NCBI RefSeq assembly: GCF_024181285.1
Contig: NZ_CP051201.1
Span: 1,178,001 to 1,242,000 of the forward strand
Length of the DNA: 64,000 bases
Source of the DNA: Treponema sp. OMZ 790
GTDB taxonomy: Bacteria; Spirochaetota; Spirochaetia; Treponematales; Treponemataceae
Direction of reading: 5' to 3'
Shown here: piece by piece, positions 8,305-17,394 of the stretch
Numbering within the stretch: the stretch's first letter is position 1
Layout of the letters: every line of letters begins with the position of its first letter
Program-made: the position numbers and the translations under genes
The notes under the pieces: generated by a model
Seen by the model: only the letters and a program-made list of their open reading frames with translations
Told to the model about the DNA's origin: nothing
The model's database searches: none

Positions 8305-8976
8305 TTACAGTTTAATTGTCTCCACCATATATCTGATGGAATTTCCTGTTTTATCGTATTGATGTTTTTCGATTACAAAGATGAGGCTTGTGTTTGTATT
8401 ATCGATGATTACTTTTTTGATTGCATAATCGCGTACACCTGATCTGATCTTTCCTTTTTGACCTGTTGATTTTTTTATCTTATTGCCGTTGGGTTTGATT
8501 ATTTCAACTTCAATATAAAAAGAAGCTTCTAAATTGGATTTTTTATCCTTGTAGAGCATTACCTTGTACTCATCATTGGTTTCAAAATCTTTAAAGATCA
8601 AGGTTGTTTCGTTTATTGTAGAATTTGTGGCCGAATAAATAGCCCTGCCTTCATTTTTATCGCTTATATTCCATTTTGAAAGAGAAAAATTAGCCCTGTC
8701 TAAGAGGTTTAAAAATATATTTTTACTTTCTTTGTCGGCTGTCTCTGAGGTCGGACTTGTTATAAAGCGGCCCGAAGGCAAAAACTTATTTTCTGCTACA
8801 TCTACTCCATAAATTTCTGCATAGGCACGGTAGGTCTCATCTGTTAATCCGTATTGTCCGAAAGCAAATTTACTTCCGTCAGATGAAAAACCTAAATTAA
8901 CAAAGGTAGCAATATCGCCTGCAAAAAGAAAAAAAGAACAAACAATAAAACAAAAAGAAATAAGAACTTTACGCAT
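8305..8976 (-). CDS. secreted protein, probably DUF2259 family
   Basis: A signal peptide (MRKVLISFCFIVCSFFLFAG) is followed by a soluble beta-rich domain of about 200 residues. The opening of the mature protein (FVNLGFSSDGSKFAFGQYGL) and the C-terminal YAIKKVIIDNTN...LIFVIEKH recall the predicted secreted DUF2259 proteins of spirochetes. The function is unknown. ATG 8976 is chosen because GAGAGGTG precedes it at normal spacing and because the signal peptide starts there; the longer in-frame start at 8991 lacks both. Confidence 0.75.
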   Translation of the reverse strand: MRKVLISFCFIVCSFFLFAGDIATFVNLGFSSDGSKFAFGQYGLTDETYRAYAEIYGVDVAENKFLPSGRFITSPTSETADKESKNIFLNLLDRANFSLSKWNISDKNEGRAIYSATNSTINETTLIFKDFETNDEYKVMLYKDKKSNLEASFYIEVEIIKPNGNKIKKSTGQKGKIRSGVRDYAIKKVIIDNTNTSLIFVIEKHQYDKTGNSIRYMVETIKL

Positions 8977-9058
8977 AATAACACCTCTCATCTATCATCA
9001 AATATCGGTTTTAAAAAAAATAACTAAAGCCTTTTTACAATTTCAATAACGCCGGCAT

Positions 9059-10270
9059 CTAAAATTGCGATAAGGCCGGTTCTTTTTTTGTAAAATTGTA
9101 CATGGTTTTAAGGGCTGCAAAGGGGCCTATTACCGAAATAAGCACAAATGTTAAAAAAAAGCACCCAAGAGTCCAAAGAAAAGAAGGGTTTAAAAAAGGC
9201 AGCTTCATTCCTGTAACAATTGCCCGGTTAAATAAAAAAACAATCAAACACGATAGAGCTGTACCTATAATCGCTCCCGACATGCTTATAATAAGAGACT
9301 CCAAAACTGCAAGCTCAAATAACTTTTTTTTGGTGCTTCCTATTATCCTTAACATTCCGAATTCTTCTTTGCGCTCATTAAAAATCGAAGAAAAAGAAAC
9401 CGCCAAAACTATAAATGAAAGAAGCCATAGGATTGCAATAAGAATATAAACATAGATATTCAAGCTTGAAATACTTGAAGATATATTTGTCATCATTCTT
9501 TTTGATATTAAAGGATAGATTTCTTCTCCCTTAAATTCTTCCCTTATCTTTTTAGCAACAGCTTTTACATCGTATCTCGGGTTTATTTTTACCATAACAC
9601 TTGAAATCAAATTTTCATCTTTCACAACAGGATGCTGCATAATTCTTTCATACTCTTTTGCAAGTTTTCTTGCATTTTCTATTGTCATAAAAATAGAATT
9701 ATCGAATCCCATTCCGGTTTTGCTCAAGCGTCCTGCAATAACAAAGGGCTGATTAAAAAATTTTACTTGAGAATTATAATCTCCCGATATATTACTTCCA
9801 ACCACAATTTGATTATCTAAAAGAGGAAGTTTTATTTGTTTTTTAAGCCAAGGTTTTACATTAAAATCGGAATCAAAATCAATACCGATAATTTGCAAAG
9901 GAAAAGAACAGCAGCCTGCAGAAAGGGTTGCAATAAAAAGTTGGGGAGATGCAAGTTCAACACCTTCAATTTTTTTAATGCGTTCCGCTACTTCCGCATC
10001 AAAATAAAAACTATTCGGCTCCCCTCTCAATAAGGCGCTTTCAATTTTTGAATCATAGCCTTGAGGCACAACAATAATATCTGCACCCAGACGGTTTGAA
10101 AGGGATGTCATTCCCCCTTTTAAACTTTTTACCAAAAAGCTGCCTGCAAATAAACTAAAGGCTAAAACAGCCGTAAGAATAATTAAGCTTGCAGTTCTAA
10201 AAGGCTTTCTCTTTATGTTTAATTTTGAAAGCTCAAATACTGTCAGTTTTCTTATCTGTAAATTTTCCAT
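9059..10270 (-). CDS. ABC transporter permease, MacB/FtsX type, of the P19 iron cluster
   Basis: It has one N-terminal helix after a basic start (FRTASLIILTAVLAFSLFAG), a large extracytoplasmic domain of about 230 residues (GADIIVVPQGYD, ASPQLFIATL), and three C-terminal helices with the FtsX-type motif NERKEEFGMLRIIGSTKK. The same topology recurs in the two permeases at 11448 and 12620. It is the last gene of the cluster, 23 bp after the FMN-binding lipoprotein. A run of seven A residues lies close to the 3' end; slippage there would give a different 22-residue C-terminus. Confidence 0.85.
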   Translation of the reverse strand: MENLQIRKLTVFELSKLNIKRKPFRTASLIILTAVLAFSLFAGSFLVKSLKGGMTSLSNRLGADIIVVPQGYDSKIESALLRGEPNSFYFDAEVAERIKKIEGVELASPQLFIATLSAGCCSFPLQIIGIDFDSDFNVKPWLKKQIKLPLLDNQIVVGSNISGDYNSQVKFFNQPFVIAGRLSKTGMGFDNSIFMTIENARKLAKEYERIMQHPVVKDENLISSVMVKINPRYDVKAVAKKIREEFKGEEIYPLISKRMMTNISSSISSLNIYVYILIAILWLLSFIVLAVSFSSIFNERKEEFGMLRIIGSTKKKLFELAVLESLIISMSGAIIGTALSCLIVFLFNRAIVTGMKLPFLNPSFLWTLGCFFLTFVLISVIGPFAALKTMYNFTKKEPALSQF

Positions 10271-10293
10271 AAACCCCCATTGTAAAAAAATAC

Positions 10294-10731
10294 TTAATTT
10301 TCTTTTGCATCCTTCAATGCAGTTTCAACAGCATCCTTAAACAGTTTATAAGAAATTGAGGCACCGGCGATTACATCAACCTCATCAATGTTTTGAGCTT
10401 CGACCAATTTTTTACCGTATTCTGCTGAGCGTAAAACAGAGGCTTGAGCAATCTTATAAAGGCCGAGGTTTTTTATAACACCGTCCGTTTTCCCGTAATC
10501 GGGACCTTTCAGCTTGCCGTCTTTTTCATAAGACAAAAATATACATTCGGCAATCTTATTATTTTCGATTTTTATTTCGACCTCGGCCGTTCCGCCCCAA
10601 TCATCTTTGATACTCGAAACAGCTTTATAAACACCGTCTTTATATTTTAAGGTGTTCGTTGTTTCCGGTTTTGAACAAGAAAAAATACAAGTAACACAAA
10701 GTGCAGCCAAAATAATTTTATAATTTTTCAT
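10294..10731 (-). CDS. FMN-binding domain lipoprotein
   Basis: The signal peptide ends in the lipobox IFSC (Cys 19), so the protein is anchored outside the cytoplasmic membrane. The rest is a single FMN-binding domain of the NqrC/RnfG type: YKDGVYKAVSS, GGTAEVEIKIENNKI and the terminal IAGASISYKLFKDAVETAL. In this family the last Ser/Thr of (S/T)GA(T/S)x(S/T) carries covalently bound FMN. Here the motif reads AGASIS. In the P19 clusters of other bacteria thioredoxin-like proteins sit at this place, so an extracytoplasmic redox role in iron handling is likely. Its ATG overlaps the ATPase stop codon by 4 bp. Confidence 0.88.
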   Translation of the reverse strand: MKNYKIILAALCVTCIFSCSKPETTNTLKYKDGVYKAVSSIKDDWGGTAEVEIKIENNKIAECIFLSYEKDGKLKGPDYGKTDGVIKNLGLYKIAQASVLRSAEYGKKLVEAQNIDEVDVIAGASISYKLFKDAVETALKDAKEN

Positions 10732-11420
10732 ACATTCTCTCCTCGCGCAGGTCTTACCCTGCTCATTTTTTCGATTCTTGCTATCTTACCATGCTCAAGA
10801 ACAACCATCCGTTCAGCCTGATCTGCAACTTCAGGATCATGAGTTACAACTATGATTGTACTTCCGGCATTGTGAAGCTTTTCAAAAATTTCCATTACAA
10901 GTTTTTCGTTTTTTTCGTCAAGGTTTCCTGTGGGCTCATCGGCAAGCAGGAGCTTGGGATGATTTATCAGGGCACGGGCAATACAGACGCGCTGCTGCTC
11001 TCCGCCCGATAATTGATTGGGAAGGTGCTTAGCTCTTTCTTTTAAGCCCACACTTTCAAGGGCTTCAAGGGCTTCCTTTTCATCGGGGAGGCTGTGATAG
11101 TATTGGGCCATCATAACATTTTCAAGAGCTGTAAGATAGTTTACAAGATGAAATTGCTGAAAGACCAAGCCTATCATGTCCCTTCTGACTATGGTCAACT
11201 CTTTAGAAGAAAGTTTTGAAATGTCCTGTCCGGCCAAATCAATCTTTCCTAAAGAAGGCTTATCCATACAGCCGATTATATTCATCAAAGTGGTTTTACC
11301 TGAACCCGAAGGCCCCATTATAGAAAGCCACTCCCCTTCTTCAACCGTTAAATTTATTTTATCGAGGGCTTTAAGATCTCCGTATATTTTAGAAATTTCG
11401 GTTAAGGTTAAAATATTCAT
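10728..11420 (-). CDS. ABC transporter ATP-binding protein, MacB/LolD type
   Basis: The 230-residue ATPase shows Walker A GPSGSGKTTLMN, the Q-loop FQQFHLVNYL, signature LSGGEQQRVCIARAL, Walker B LLLADEPTGNLD and the switch His in VVTHDPE. The sequence is closest to ATPases that pair with MacB/FtsX-type permeases, which fits the three such permeases around it. Shine-Dalgarno AAGGAGAA precedes ATG 11420. It is translationally coupled to the FMN-binding gene downstream. Confidence 0.93.
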   Translation of the reverse strand: MNILTLTEISKIYGDLKALDKINLTVEEGEWLSIMGPSGSGKTTLMNIIGCMDKPSLGKIDLAGQDISKLSSKELTIVRRDMIGLVFQQFHLVNYLTALENVMMAQYYHSLPDEKEALEALESVGLKERAKHLPNQLSGGEQQRVCIARALINHPKLLLADEPTGNLDEKNEKLVMEIFEKLHNAGSTIIVVTHDPEVADQAERMVVLEHGKIARIEKMSRVRPARGENV

Positions 11421-11447
11421 AAATTAATTCTCCTTAAAAATTTAAGA

Positions 11448-12584
11448 TTATTCTCCGCGCAAAACAAGAGCCGGATCCACATCCACAGTTGCCCTTACGG
11501 GAAAGAGGGAAGAAACAATGGTGATGACTATGGAAGAAATAACGGTAAAGGGAGCCAGTCTTAAAGGAAAGGAAACCTCTCTTGCAAAGACGCTTATACT
11601 TACATTATTTGCAAATAAGTAGCCGAGCCCAACTCCCAAAATACCGCCCATAAGACCGAGCATAACAGCTTCTCCCAAAAAATCTATAACAACACTTTTA
11701 TTGGAAGCGCCTAAGGCTTTTTTTAAACCGATTTCTTTTCGCCGTTCAACTACCACTGCCATCATGGTTGTAGTTACACATATCATAGTCAAAAATAAAA
11801 CAATGATTGTAACAATCCAAACAAGGGCTTGTAGTTTACTTAAAACCGTATCCTGCGATTCGGTAACACGCTTAACAAGACGGGGGGTAATACCTTCAGC
11901 ATTTTTTAAAACTTTTTCGGCAATCAAATTAAGATATTCCCTGTTTCCGTCAATACTGCATTCAATTACATCGAAGACATCGTTATAGCCTATAATATTT
12001 TTTATATCTTCAAGACTCATAAAGATAAACTCTTCTTCAACGCCTCCGGTAGTAACGATGCCTGAAACCTTGAACTCGTTTACGGTTACATCGCCGTCAG
12101 GCTTAGGAGTGTTTACAATAAAATTATCTCCTACGGATAAACCTATAGCCTTGCTTATTTCATGGCCGATTAAAACTTCTTTTTTTTCGTTAGGCCATTG
12201 TCCGCGTACAAGCCAATAGGGACTATTGTTCTTTGCATTTATAAGATTGGTTGCGGCTATCATATAGGGCTGCTCGTTTACCTTTGCAGGTTTATAGATA
12301 TAAGGAGCAAAGCCTACAAGTTTTTCCGATTCTATTTCTTTTTTTATTTTATCGATTTGCTCTTTGCTTATTTTTGTATCGCTTTCGGAAGGAAGAAATA
12401 TCATATTCGCTCCGTATGAGCGGAACACAGTTCCCATCTGCCGCGGAATGTCGTAATAAATAGTCAATAAGCCCGATAAAACGGTTGAGCCGATTGCAAT
12501 AGCCAGCAAGGCTACCAGCATTCTTGAGCGGCGCCGTACTAAAGAACTTATTATCATTTTAAAATACATCTTATTTTTAGTCAT
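11448..12584 (-). CDS. ABC transporter permease, MacB/FtsX type (P19 cluster)
   Basis: Topology is one N-terminal helix (LVALLAIAIGSTVLSGLLTI), an extracytoplasmic domain (GANMIFLPSESD, IVTTGGVEEEFIFMS) and three C-terminal helices containing VVERRKEIGLKKALGASN. It is clearly paralogous to the permease encoded upstream (12620-13897). In the Campylobacter jejuni cluster Cj1658-Cj1663 two such permeases also stand side by side. ATG 12584 is preceded by AAGGAG. The role is inferred to be export of a reductant or maturation of periplasmic iron proteins; the substrate is unknown. Confidence 0.9.
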   Translation of the reverse strand: MTKNKMYFKMIISSLVRRRSRMLVALLAIAIGSTVLSGLLTIYYDIPRQMGTVFRSYGANMIFLPSESDTKISKEQIDKIKKEIESEKLVGFAPYIYKPAKVNEQPYMIAATNLINAKNNSPYWLVRGQWPNEKKEVLIGHEISKAIGLSVGDNFIVNTPKPDGDVTVNEFKVSGIVTTGGVEEEFIFMSLEDIKNIIGYNDVFDVIECSIDGNREYLNLIAEKVLKNAEGITPRLVKRVTESQDTVLSKLQALVWIVTIIVLFLTMICVTTTMMAVVVERRKEIGLKKALGASNKSVVIDFLGEAVMLGLMGGILGVGLGYLFANNVSISVFAREVSFPLRLAPFTVISSIVITIVSSLFPVRATVDVDPALVLRGE

Positions 12585-12619
12585 ATCTTAAAAACTCCTT
12601 AAACCTTAAACGCGGACTC

Positions 12620-13897
12620 TTATTTTCCGTGTAAAACTTCTGTGGGGTTTAGTTTTAATAAATATTTTACCGACGGAAGACTTCCCAAAAGGGTAATCAA
12701 AAAAATAATAAGCACCACAATAGGAATGACCATTGGAGCCGGAGGAATTGCAGAACCGAAAACGCTTCGGCCTATTATCTGTGTTAAGCCCAAACCTATA
12801 AAATATCCGGCAGAGCCTCCGATAATTCCTATCACCATAACCTCGGTTAAAACCGAAACGGTAACTGCAATATTGCTTGCCCCGATAGCTTTTTTTAAAC
12901 CGATTTCGGCCCTTCTATCCATAACACTTGCCGTTACCAAGTTTGAAATACCTAGGGCCGAAGCTATCAAACTTAAAATCGTAATTAAAAGCATGAGCAT
13001 GGTTGTTTTATTTAAAATAGCCCCTTCCGATTCGGCCACCTGTCTTATCGGCTTTGCAACCGCATCGGTTATAACTTCCTGAATCTGATAACAAATGCTG
13101 CTTACATAGGCGGTACAATACCATATTTCCATTTCCTTTATCGTTAGACTTAAAGGGCTTCTTGCAGCCTTTCTTGCCAAATCATTGTCGGGAGTTGTCA
13201 AGGCACTTACCTCGATGCTTTCACAAACATTTGTCTTTCCTAAAAATTCTTGTGCCGTATGCAAGGTAGTAAAAATTACCTCATCTTCATTGCTTCCCGA
13301 ATTAAAGATTGCAGAGACCTTTAAGGTTTTAGAGGCTGCGGCGCTTGTCAGTTTTATCTCATCCCCTACCCTAATATTGTTTCTTCCGGCAAAAAGACTT
13401 CCTACCATACAGGAAGAATTATCATCATCCGAAACCCAATTTCCGTTTACCTCCCACCAGGTACGCATTCTTCTTATTCCGGTTATAACCTCCTGCCCGG
13501 TATGCAAGTCTATCGTAAAATCGAACCATGTACCAGACAAGCGGACAGGCTTATCCGCCCCCTCATAGTCAACTTGCACATTTAAAAAAGGCGCATAATC
13601 GACAATATTGTACGCCCAAAATATGGTTTTAATCTTATACAATTCATCTTCTTTTAAAAATTTTTTTGTATTTCCGGATTCTTCCCCGTAAATATCATCT
13701 AAAAGAGAAGATTCCTTATGAGCAACATTAATATTGGCTCCATAGGTTTTAAGTTCTTGGTTTACCTTATCTCCTACACCCAGCATTGTGTTAAGCATAG
13801 AAGTTGAAAGGCTTGCTCCTAAGGCAATCGTAAAAGCTATCATTACCATTTTTCCTTTTTGCCTAAAAAGGGAGCCGGCTATCATTCTCCAAAACAT
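12620..13897 (-). CDS. ABC transporter permease, MacB/FtsX type (P19 cluster)
   Basis: The 425-residue protein starts MFWRMIAGSLFRQKGKM and has the MacB/FtsX layout: an N-terminal helix (VMIAFTIALGASLSTSML), an extracytoplasmic domain with GANINVAHK and SAIFNSGSNEDEVIF, and three C-terminal helices with MDRRAEIGLKKAIGASN. ATG 13897 with AGGAG 5 nt upstream is the real start. The frame stays open back to 14101, but those 68 codons lie in the repeated hairpin element and are not conserved protein. It probably forms a heterodimer with the next permease. Confidence 0.9.
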   Translation of the reverse strand: MFWRMIAGSLFRQKGKMVMIAFTIALGASLSTSMLNTMLGVGDKVNQELKTYGANINVAHKESSLLDDIYGEESGNTKKFLKEDELYKIKTIFWAYNIVDYAPFLNVQVDYEGADKPVRLSGTWFDFTIDLHTGQEVITGIRRMRTWWEVNGNWVSDDDNSSCMVGSLFAGRNNIRVGDEIKLTSAAASKTLKVSAIFNSGSNEDEVIFTTLHTAQEFLGKTNVCESIEVSALTTPDNDLARKAARSPLSLTIKEMEIWYCTAYVSSICYQIQEVITDAVAKPIRQVAESEGAILNKTTMLMLLITILSLIASALGISNLVTASVMDRRAEIGLKKAIGASNIAVTVSVLTEVMVIGIIGGSAGYFIGLGLTQIIGRSVFGSAIPPAPMVIPIVVLIIFLITLLGSLPSVKYLLKLNPTEVLHGK

Positions 13898-13900
13898 AAC

Positions 13901-14071
13901 ATCTCCTATAAAAACTTTTTGCAGGAAGCCTGAGCTTCCGAAAAAAGTTTTTTCAAGTAGTTTTGCTCTTGCAAAACTACATATAATAACACGATGTTTT
14001 GTGCTTTGCACAAAACTCGAAGATAAACAGTGAGGCGGAATTCCTGCCGAGCCGTTTATCATATCTCCTAT
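13901..14071 (-). repeat. dispersed multi-hairpin element, copy B, inserted at a ribosome-binding site
   Basis: It has the same order of hairpins as copy A. The stems are GATAAAC (14022-14028)/14054-14060; GTTTTGTGC (13996-14004)/14008-14016; GTAGTTTTGC (13957-13966)/13971-13980; and AAAAACTTTTT (13910-13920)/13942-13952 containing GGAAGC/GCTTCC. The inner stems differ from copy A but remain complementary. The 9-mer ATCTCCTAT (AGGAG on the minus strand) flanks the element at 13901-13909 and 14063-14071, as expected for a target duplication. One copy of it serves as Shine-Dalgarno sequence of the permease gene. Confidence 0.85.
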
Positions 14072-14072
14072 C

Positions 14073-15317
14073 TTATTTAAAACGATGAGCCTCAGACTCA
14101 AGGTCGGATATTTTTATTTTGATATTCCCGGCATGCACAATATAAGGAATCGGAACAGGATTACATCCTCCGGGAAAACCTATGGTAGCCTTATTCATAA
14201 CTACATCGCAAAGTTTGCATATTACTTCATTATTCCTTTCAAAATAACCGCTGGGGCCGCAGATATCGCAGGCATCAAGACCTACCCCATACGCACCTTC
14301 ACTTTTTTTTATGGCAATAAAGCGCATACTGATTCCTTCTTCCGTTATATATTCATAGCGGTGAAGTTTATCGTCCTCCAGCTGTTCTAAAGAAATAACA
14401 GCCATACCGTCTTCGATTGTATAATTTTCAGGCGGAGATAAGGGAACTTCCCTATCCACATAAAAACGTAAAACGGATAAAGAAAAAATCGAAATCAATA
14501 AAAGGCTTAAAGAAAATCGAGCCCATCTTTTTGCATTCCGTTTTTTTGCTTTTATCTTTCTTAATTCGGCATTATTATTATATGCTTCGGTAATTTTAAT
14601 ATTTTTTTTCCATAAAAGAATCGGAGCAAACATTATAAACACAATAACTGCAAATATAAAAAAGTTTCCGTTATTTACCACTGTTGCAATAAACCAAAAA
14701 ATAAAATCATTCCGCGGAATTATCCTTAAAGAATACAGGCGTTGTATAATCACGACAATTTGAGTTATTCCGAAAATACAAAGAGAGGCTGTTACGGTAA
14801 CTTTTAATTCGATATCGGATAGTTTTATCAAGGTTTTATAAATCGAAAGACTTGCAAGAATAATAAAAACTATTCCAAGTAAGTAGCCTATAAGTCTGTA
14901 TAGAACAAGGGTGCTTACGGCACTTTCACCGTAATTAACCAAGGTTGTCGAAAGAGTTATTATAACGGGAAGATAATAAAATATTGTTGAGGCCGTATAT
15001 AAAAAAACGGCTGTACTAAAAATATTTTCATACACGAACGAAGTTTTTGCTTTGAACAATAAAAGAACAATTAAAATTAAAAAGAAGATACTGACGGGAA
15101 TCATCGACCAAAATGCAAAATTGGTTCTGTTTATGTAATTAGGAATCGATCTCAATATTGCAGAAACAATACTGCCGATAAATCCTGTAAGTATACCGAA
15201 TAGAATAATATATCTTTTTTTTTCGGGTCTTTGGGTTCTAAAAGAAGCAAAAACTACTGCAAGGACTAAGGCAAAGCCAATGCCGGCTTCAATAACCCTT
15301 ATATAAAATTTTAAAAT
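14073..15317 (-). CDS. DUF2318 Fe-S-containing membrane protein (P19 cluster)
   Basis: About eight hydrophobic helices are followed by a C-terminal extracytoplasmic domain with DACDICGPSGYF, VICKLCDVVMNKATIG and GGCNPVPIPY, the cysteine pattern of the DUF2318 predicted Fe-S membrane proteins. A homologue stands next to P19 in Campylobacter. The reading frame continues upstream of its first conventional start (TTG 15155) for 54 more codons that encode a convincing first helix (IEAGIGFALVLAVVFASF). At the far end GGAGG (15324-15328) stands 6 nt before an ATT codon at 15317, with no ATG, GTG or TTG between. I therefore place the start at ATT 15317; a sequencing frameshift is the alternative. Confidence 0.8.
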   Translation of the reverse strand: MLKFYIRVIEAGIGFALVLAVVFASFRTQRPEKKRYIILFGILTGFIGSIVSAILRSIPNYINRTNFAFWSMIPVSIFFLILIVLLLFKAKTSFVYENIFSTAVFLYTASTIFYYLPVIITLSTTLVNYGESAVSTLVLYRLIGYLLGIVFIILASLSIYKTLIKLSDIELKVTVTASLCIFGITQIVVIIQRLYSLRIIPRNDFIFWFIATVVNNGNFFIFAVIVFIMFAPILLWKKNIKITEAYNNNAELRKIKAKKRNAKRWARFSLSLLLISIFSLSVLRFYVDREVPLSPPENYTIEDGMAVISLEQLEDDKLHRYEYITEEGISMRFIAIKKSEGAYGVGLDACDICGPSGYFERNNEVICKLCDVVMNKATIGFPGGCNPVPIPYIVHAGNIKIKISDLESEAHRFK

Positions 15318-15330
15318 GATGCACCTCCAA

Positions 15331-15373
15331 AAACGCCAAAAGTAACCACCGAAGCTAAAGCCGCGGCGGTTAC
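15331..15373 (-). terminator. terminator after the P19 lipoprotein gene
   Basis: On the minus strand GTAACCGCCG and CGGTGGTTAC (15364-15373 and 15342-15351) form a stem with one mismatch, followed by TTTTGGCGTTTTT. It probably gives partial termination between P19 and the DUF2318 gene. Confidence 0.7.
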
Positions 15374-15422
15374 CGATTATGAAGAGTATTTAGTATTAAA
15401 CTATACTACTTTTCGAACAGGT

Positions 15423-16046
15423 TTACCACTGAGGTCCTGTCCATTCAAAATCTTTCCATTCAACAACGATGGGTTCCGTCCAGAAGCGTCCGGTAACACC
15501 TGTTTCTTTATCGACATGGATAAGATAATCATTTCCCGGTGCTTTAATTTCAAATTTGATATTGTACTTACCTAAGCCTTCTTCAAATTTTACGTTAGCA
15601 CCATAGTGAGGTCCGTCACTGGCGTTCATCGGCATAAATGCAACTTCCTGTACCTTTGAAGAACCTACTTTTTGGATGTAAGCCTTAACATGGAGGTAAG
15701 GAACAAAGTCGCCTTTTCCGTACCCCAATGCAGCGCCTTTGTCATTAGCTGCAATATCGGCTTCCATGTGGCAGTCAGCTTCATTCTTAGATAAGCTGTT
15801 ACCGGCAGGTTCCATATCTACAGGCTGAAAATAAACACCTGCAACCGTTAATATTCCTGCATCCTGCTCATCGCCGATGGGGAACTCGTCAAATCCTGCA
15901 GCACCTTCTGCTTCGGGTGTAGGAGCTGCCATTTTGTCTGCGGCAGGAGCAGCTGTCATGCCCTGATCTGCCGGTTTCTTTTCGCATGATGTAATTACAA
16001 AAGCAATTGCAAGCAATGCAAAAATACAAGATAAAGTTTTTTTCAT
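15423..16046 (-). CDS. P19/Tp34-family iron-binding lipoprotein
   Basis: This belongs to the family of Treponema pallidum Tp34 (TP0971) and Campylobacter P19, periplasmic dimeric proteins that bind iron and copper. Lipobox VITSC gives Cys 21. Residues 25-50 are a low-complexity Ala/Pro linker. The core shows VYFQPVDMEPAG, the metal-site segment ADCHMEADIAAND, YLHVKAYIQKVG, FMPMNASDGPHYGANV and a Trp-rich end (FWTEPIVVEW). It is encoded directly after the FTR1 permease, the same pairing as in Campylobacter jejuni and in E. coli fetMP. AAAGGAGAG precedes ATG 16046. Confidence 0.92.
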   Translation of the reverse strand: MKKTLSCIFALLAIAFVITSCEKKPADQGMTAAPAADKMAAPTPEAEGAAGFDEFPIGDEQDAGILTVAGVYFQPVDMEPAGNSLSKNEADCHMEADIAANDKGAALGYGKGDFVPYLHVKAYIQKVGSSKVQEVAFMPMNASDGPHYGANVKFEEGLGKYNIKFEIKAPGNDYLIHVDKETGVTGRFWTEPIVVEWKDFEWTGPQW

Positions 16047-16088
16047 TTAAAACTCTCCTTTATATTTAATTTTTTTGGCCCAAATTAA

Positions 16089-17351
16089 TTATTCTTTGCC
16101 TTCTTCTTTCTTTTTTAATTCGGCAAGAATCTTTTTATTTTTTTTGACATATAAGCTCGAAAAAACGATAATCGTAATTAAAACAATTATTTGAGGTATC
16201 AAACTTTCATAGGTTGCATATATGCCTAAAAAATCCAACTCAAAGTTTTGCATCCACGGGATTATGGTTTTACCTACAACTCCGGCAGCCTGCAATTCCG
16301 AAACTCCTTTTCCGGTAAACGAAAAGCAAAGTATGTACATCAAAATACTTGTTACCGTAAAAAAGGGCTTCAAAGGCAGCTTTACGCTTAAAAATCTAAA
16401 AGCAAGGAAGACAGCAATTAAAATTACTGCCGATAATACAACGGCTAAAATCATCGCTCTTTGGCCGCTTGCACCTTGAACGGGAACTCCTTGGAAGAAC
16501 AAAATAAGCTCAGCTCCTTCCCTTGCAACAGCAATAAAGGCAGCAAAGATCAAAACCCATTTATTGCCGGTAGATACGGAAGATTCAACCTTCTTTTGAA
16601 TGTATCTTTCCCAAGCTTCCGTTTCGGACTTTGAAATCATCCAGTTGCTTACGTAAAATAAAACTATTACGGCAACAAACATACCGATGCCTTCAAAAAT
16701 TTCTTGAGCTATACCGCTTTGCGCTCCTGCCAATAGCCCGAATAAAAAGGCAAGCACAATGCTTATCAATATACCTGCAAGAGCTCCTATATAAACGGAA
16801 GAGATATACTTCTTTTTTCCGGTTTTTACAAGATAGGCAATAATAGCCGCTATAACCAAAATCGCTTCCAAGCCTTCACGCAGCACAAGCACAAAACATG
16901 AAATAAAGGTCGCAACAGCGGCAGATTTTCCGCTTCCGCCCTTGTTATTTGAAGTGCCGTCCAACTCTGCTGCATCATGATAGAGCATTGCAATAAGAGC
17001 ATCCTTATGAGCTTTTATCATTTCACTGTCAGTATCGTTTTTTACATTTTTTCTGTATTCATAGAAAGCATTTTCGACAGCCGTTTTACGCGCTCCGGAA
17101 AGATAACTCATCGTTATTTTTTCCATTCCCTTAGATTCGTAATATCTAAAATATGCGGCATTTACCTCATCATAGGCTTCCTTTGCTTTTCCCTGTGTAT
17201 ATAATTCGTAAGCATTGTTTAGATGGATTTCCATTTTTTCGACTATTTTTGTCCAAGAGCTTAAATCTTCTTTTTCTTTTGCAAAAAGAGAAAAAAGGCA
17301 AAGAGAAAAAATCAAGAGGAATGAAATCTTTTTATAACTTTTATTTAACAT
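16089..17351 (-). CDS. FTR1-family iron permease
   Basis: A signal peptide leads into a soluble N-terminal domain of about 130 residues, then about seven transmembrane helices. The two REGxE iron-translocation motifs of the FTR1/EfeU family are present: REGLEAILVIAAI and REGAELILFFQG. It should import iron across the cytoplasmic membrane, supplied by the P19 lipoprotein encoded 42 bp downstream. GGAG stands 5 nt before ATG 17351, and an independent promoter is visible at 17395-17423. The C-terminus ends in a lysine-rich cytoplasmic tail. Confidence 0.93.
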   Translation of the reverse strand: MLNKSYKKISFLLIFSLCLFSLFAKEKEDLSSWTKIVEKMEIHLNNAYELYTQGKAKEAYDEVNAAYFRYYESKGMEKITMSYLSGARKTAVENAFYEYRKNVKNDTDSEMIKAHKDALIAMLYHDAAELDGTSNNKGGSGKSAAVATFISCFVLVLREGLEAILVIAAIIAYLVKTGKKKYISSVYIGALAGILISIVLAFLFGLLAGAQSGIAQEIFEGIGMFVAVIVLFYVSNWMISKSETEAWERYIQKKVESSVSTGNKWVLIFAAFIAVAREGAELILFFQGVPVQGASGQRAMILAVVLSAVILIAVFLAFRFLSVKLPLKPFFTVTSILMYILCFSFTGKGVSELQAAGVVGKTIIPWMQNFELDFLGIYATYESLIPQIIVLITIIVFSSLYVKKNKKILAELKKKEEGKE

Positions 17352-17394
17352 ATTAACTCCAATTTTGTAACCATAATTAACAAAATCTATCTAA

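Noticed and set aside
9059..9095. Alternative C-terminus of the last ABC permease by slippage at an A7 run
   Set aside because: The shifted frame adds 22 plausible residues, but the annotated frame also ends normally and nothing in the sequence decides between them.
13898..14101. N-terminal extension of the ABC permease starting at 14101
   Set aside because: The extra codons lie in a dispersed hairpin repeat. A good Shine-Dalgarno sequence precedes ATG 13897, where the family similarity begins.
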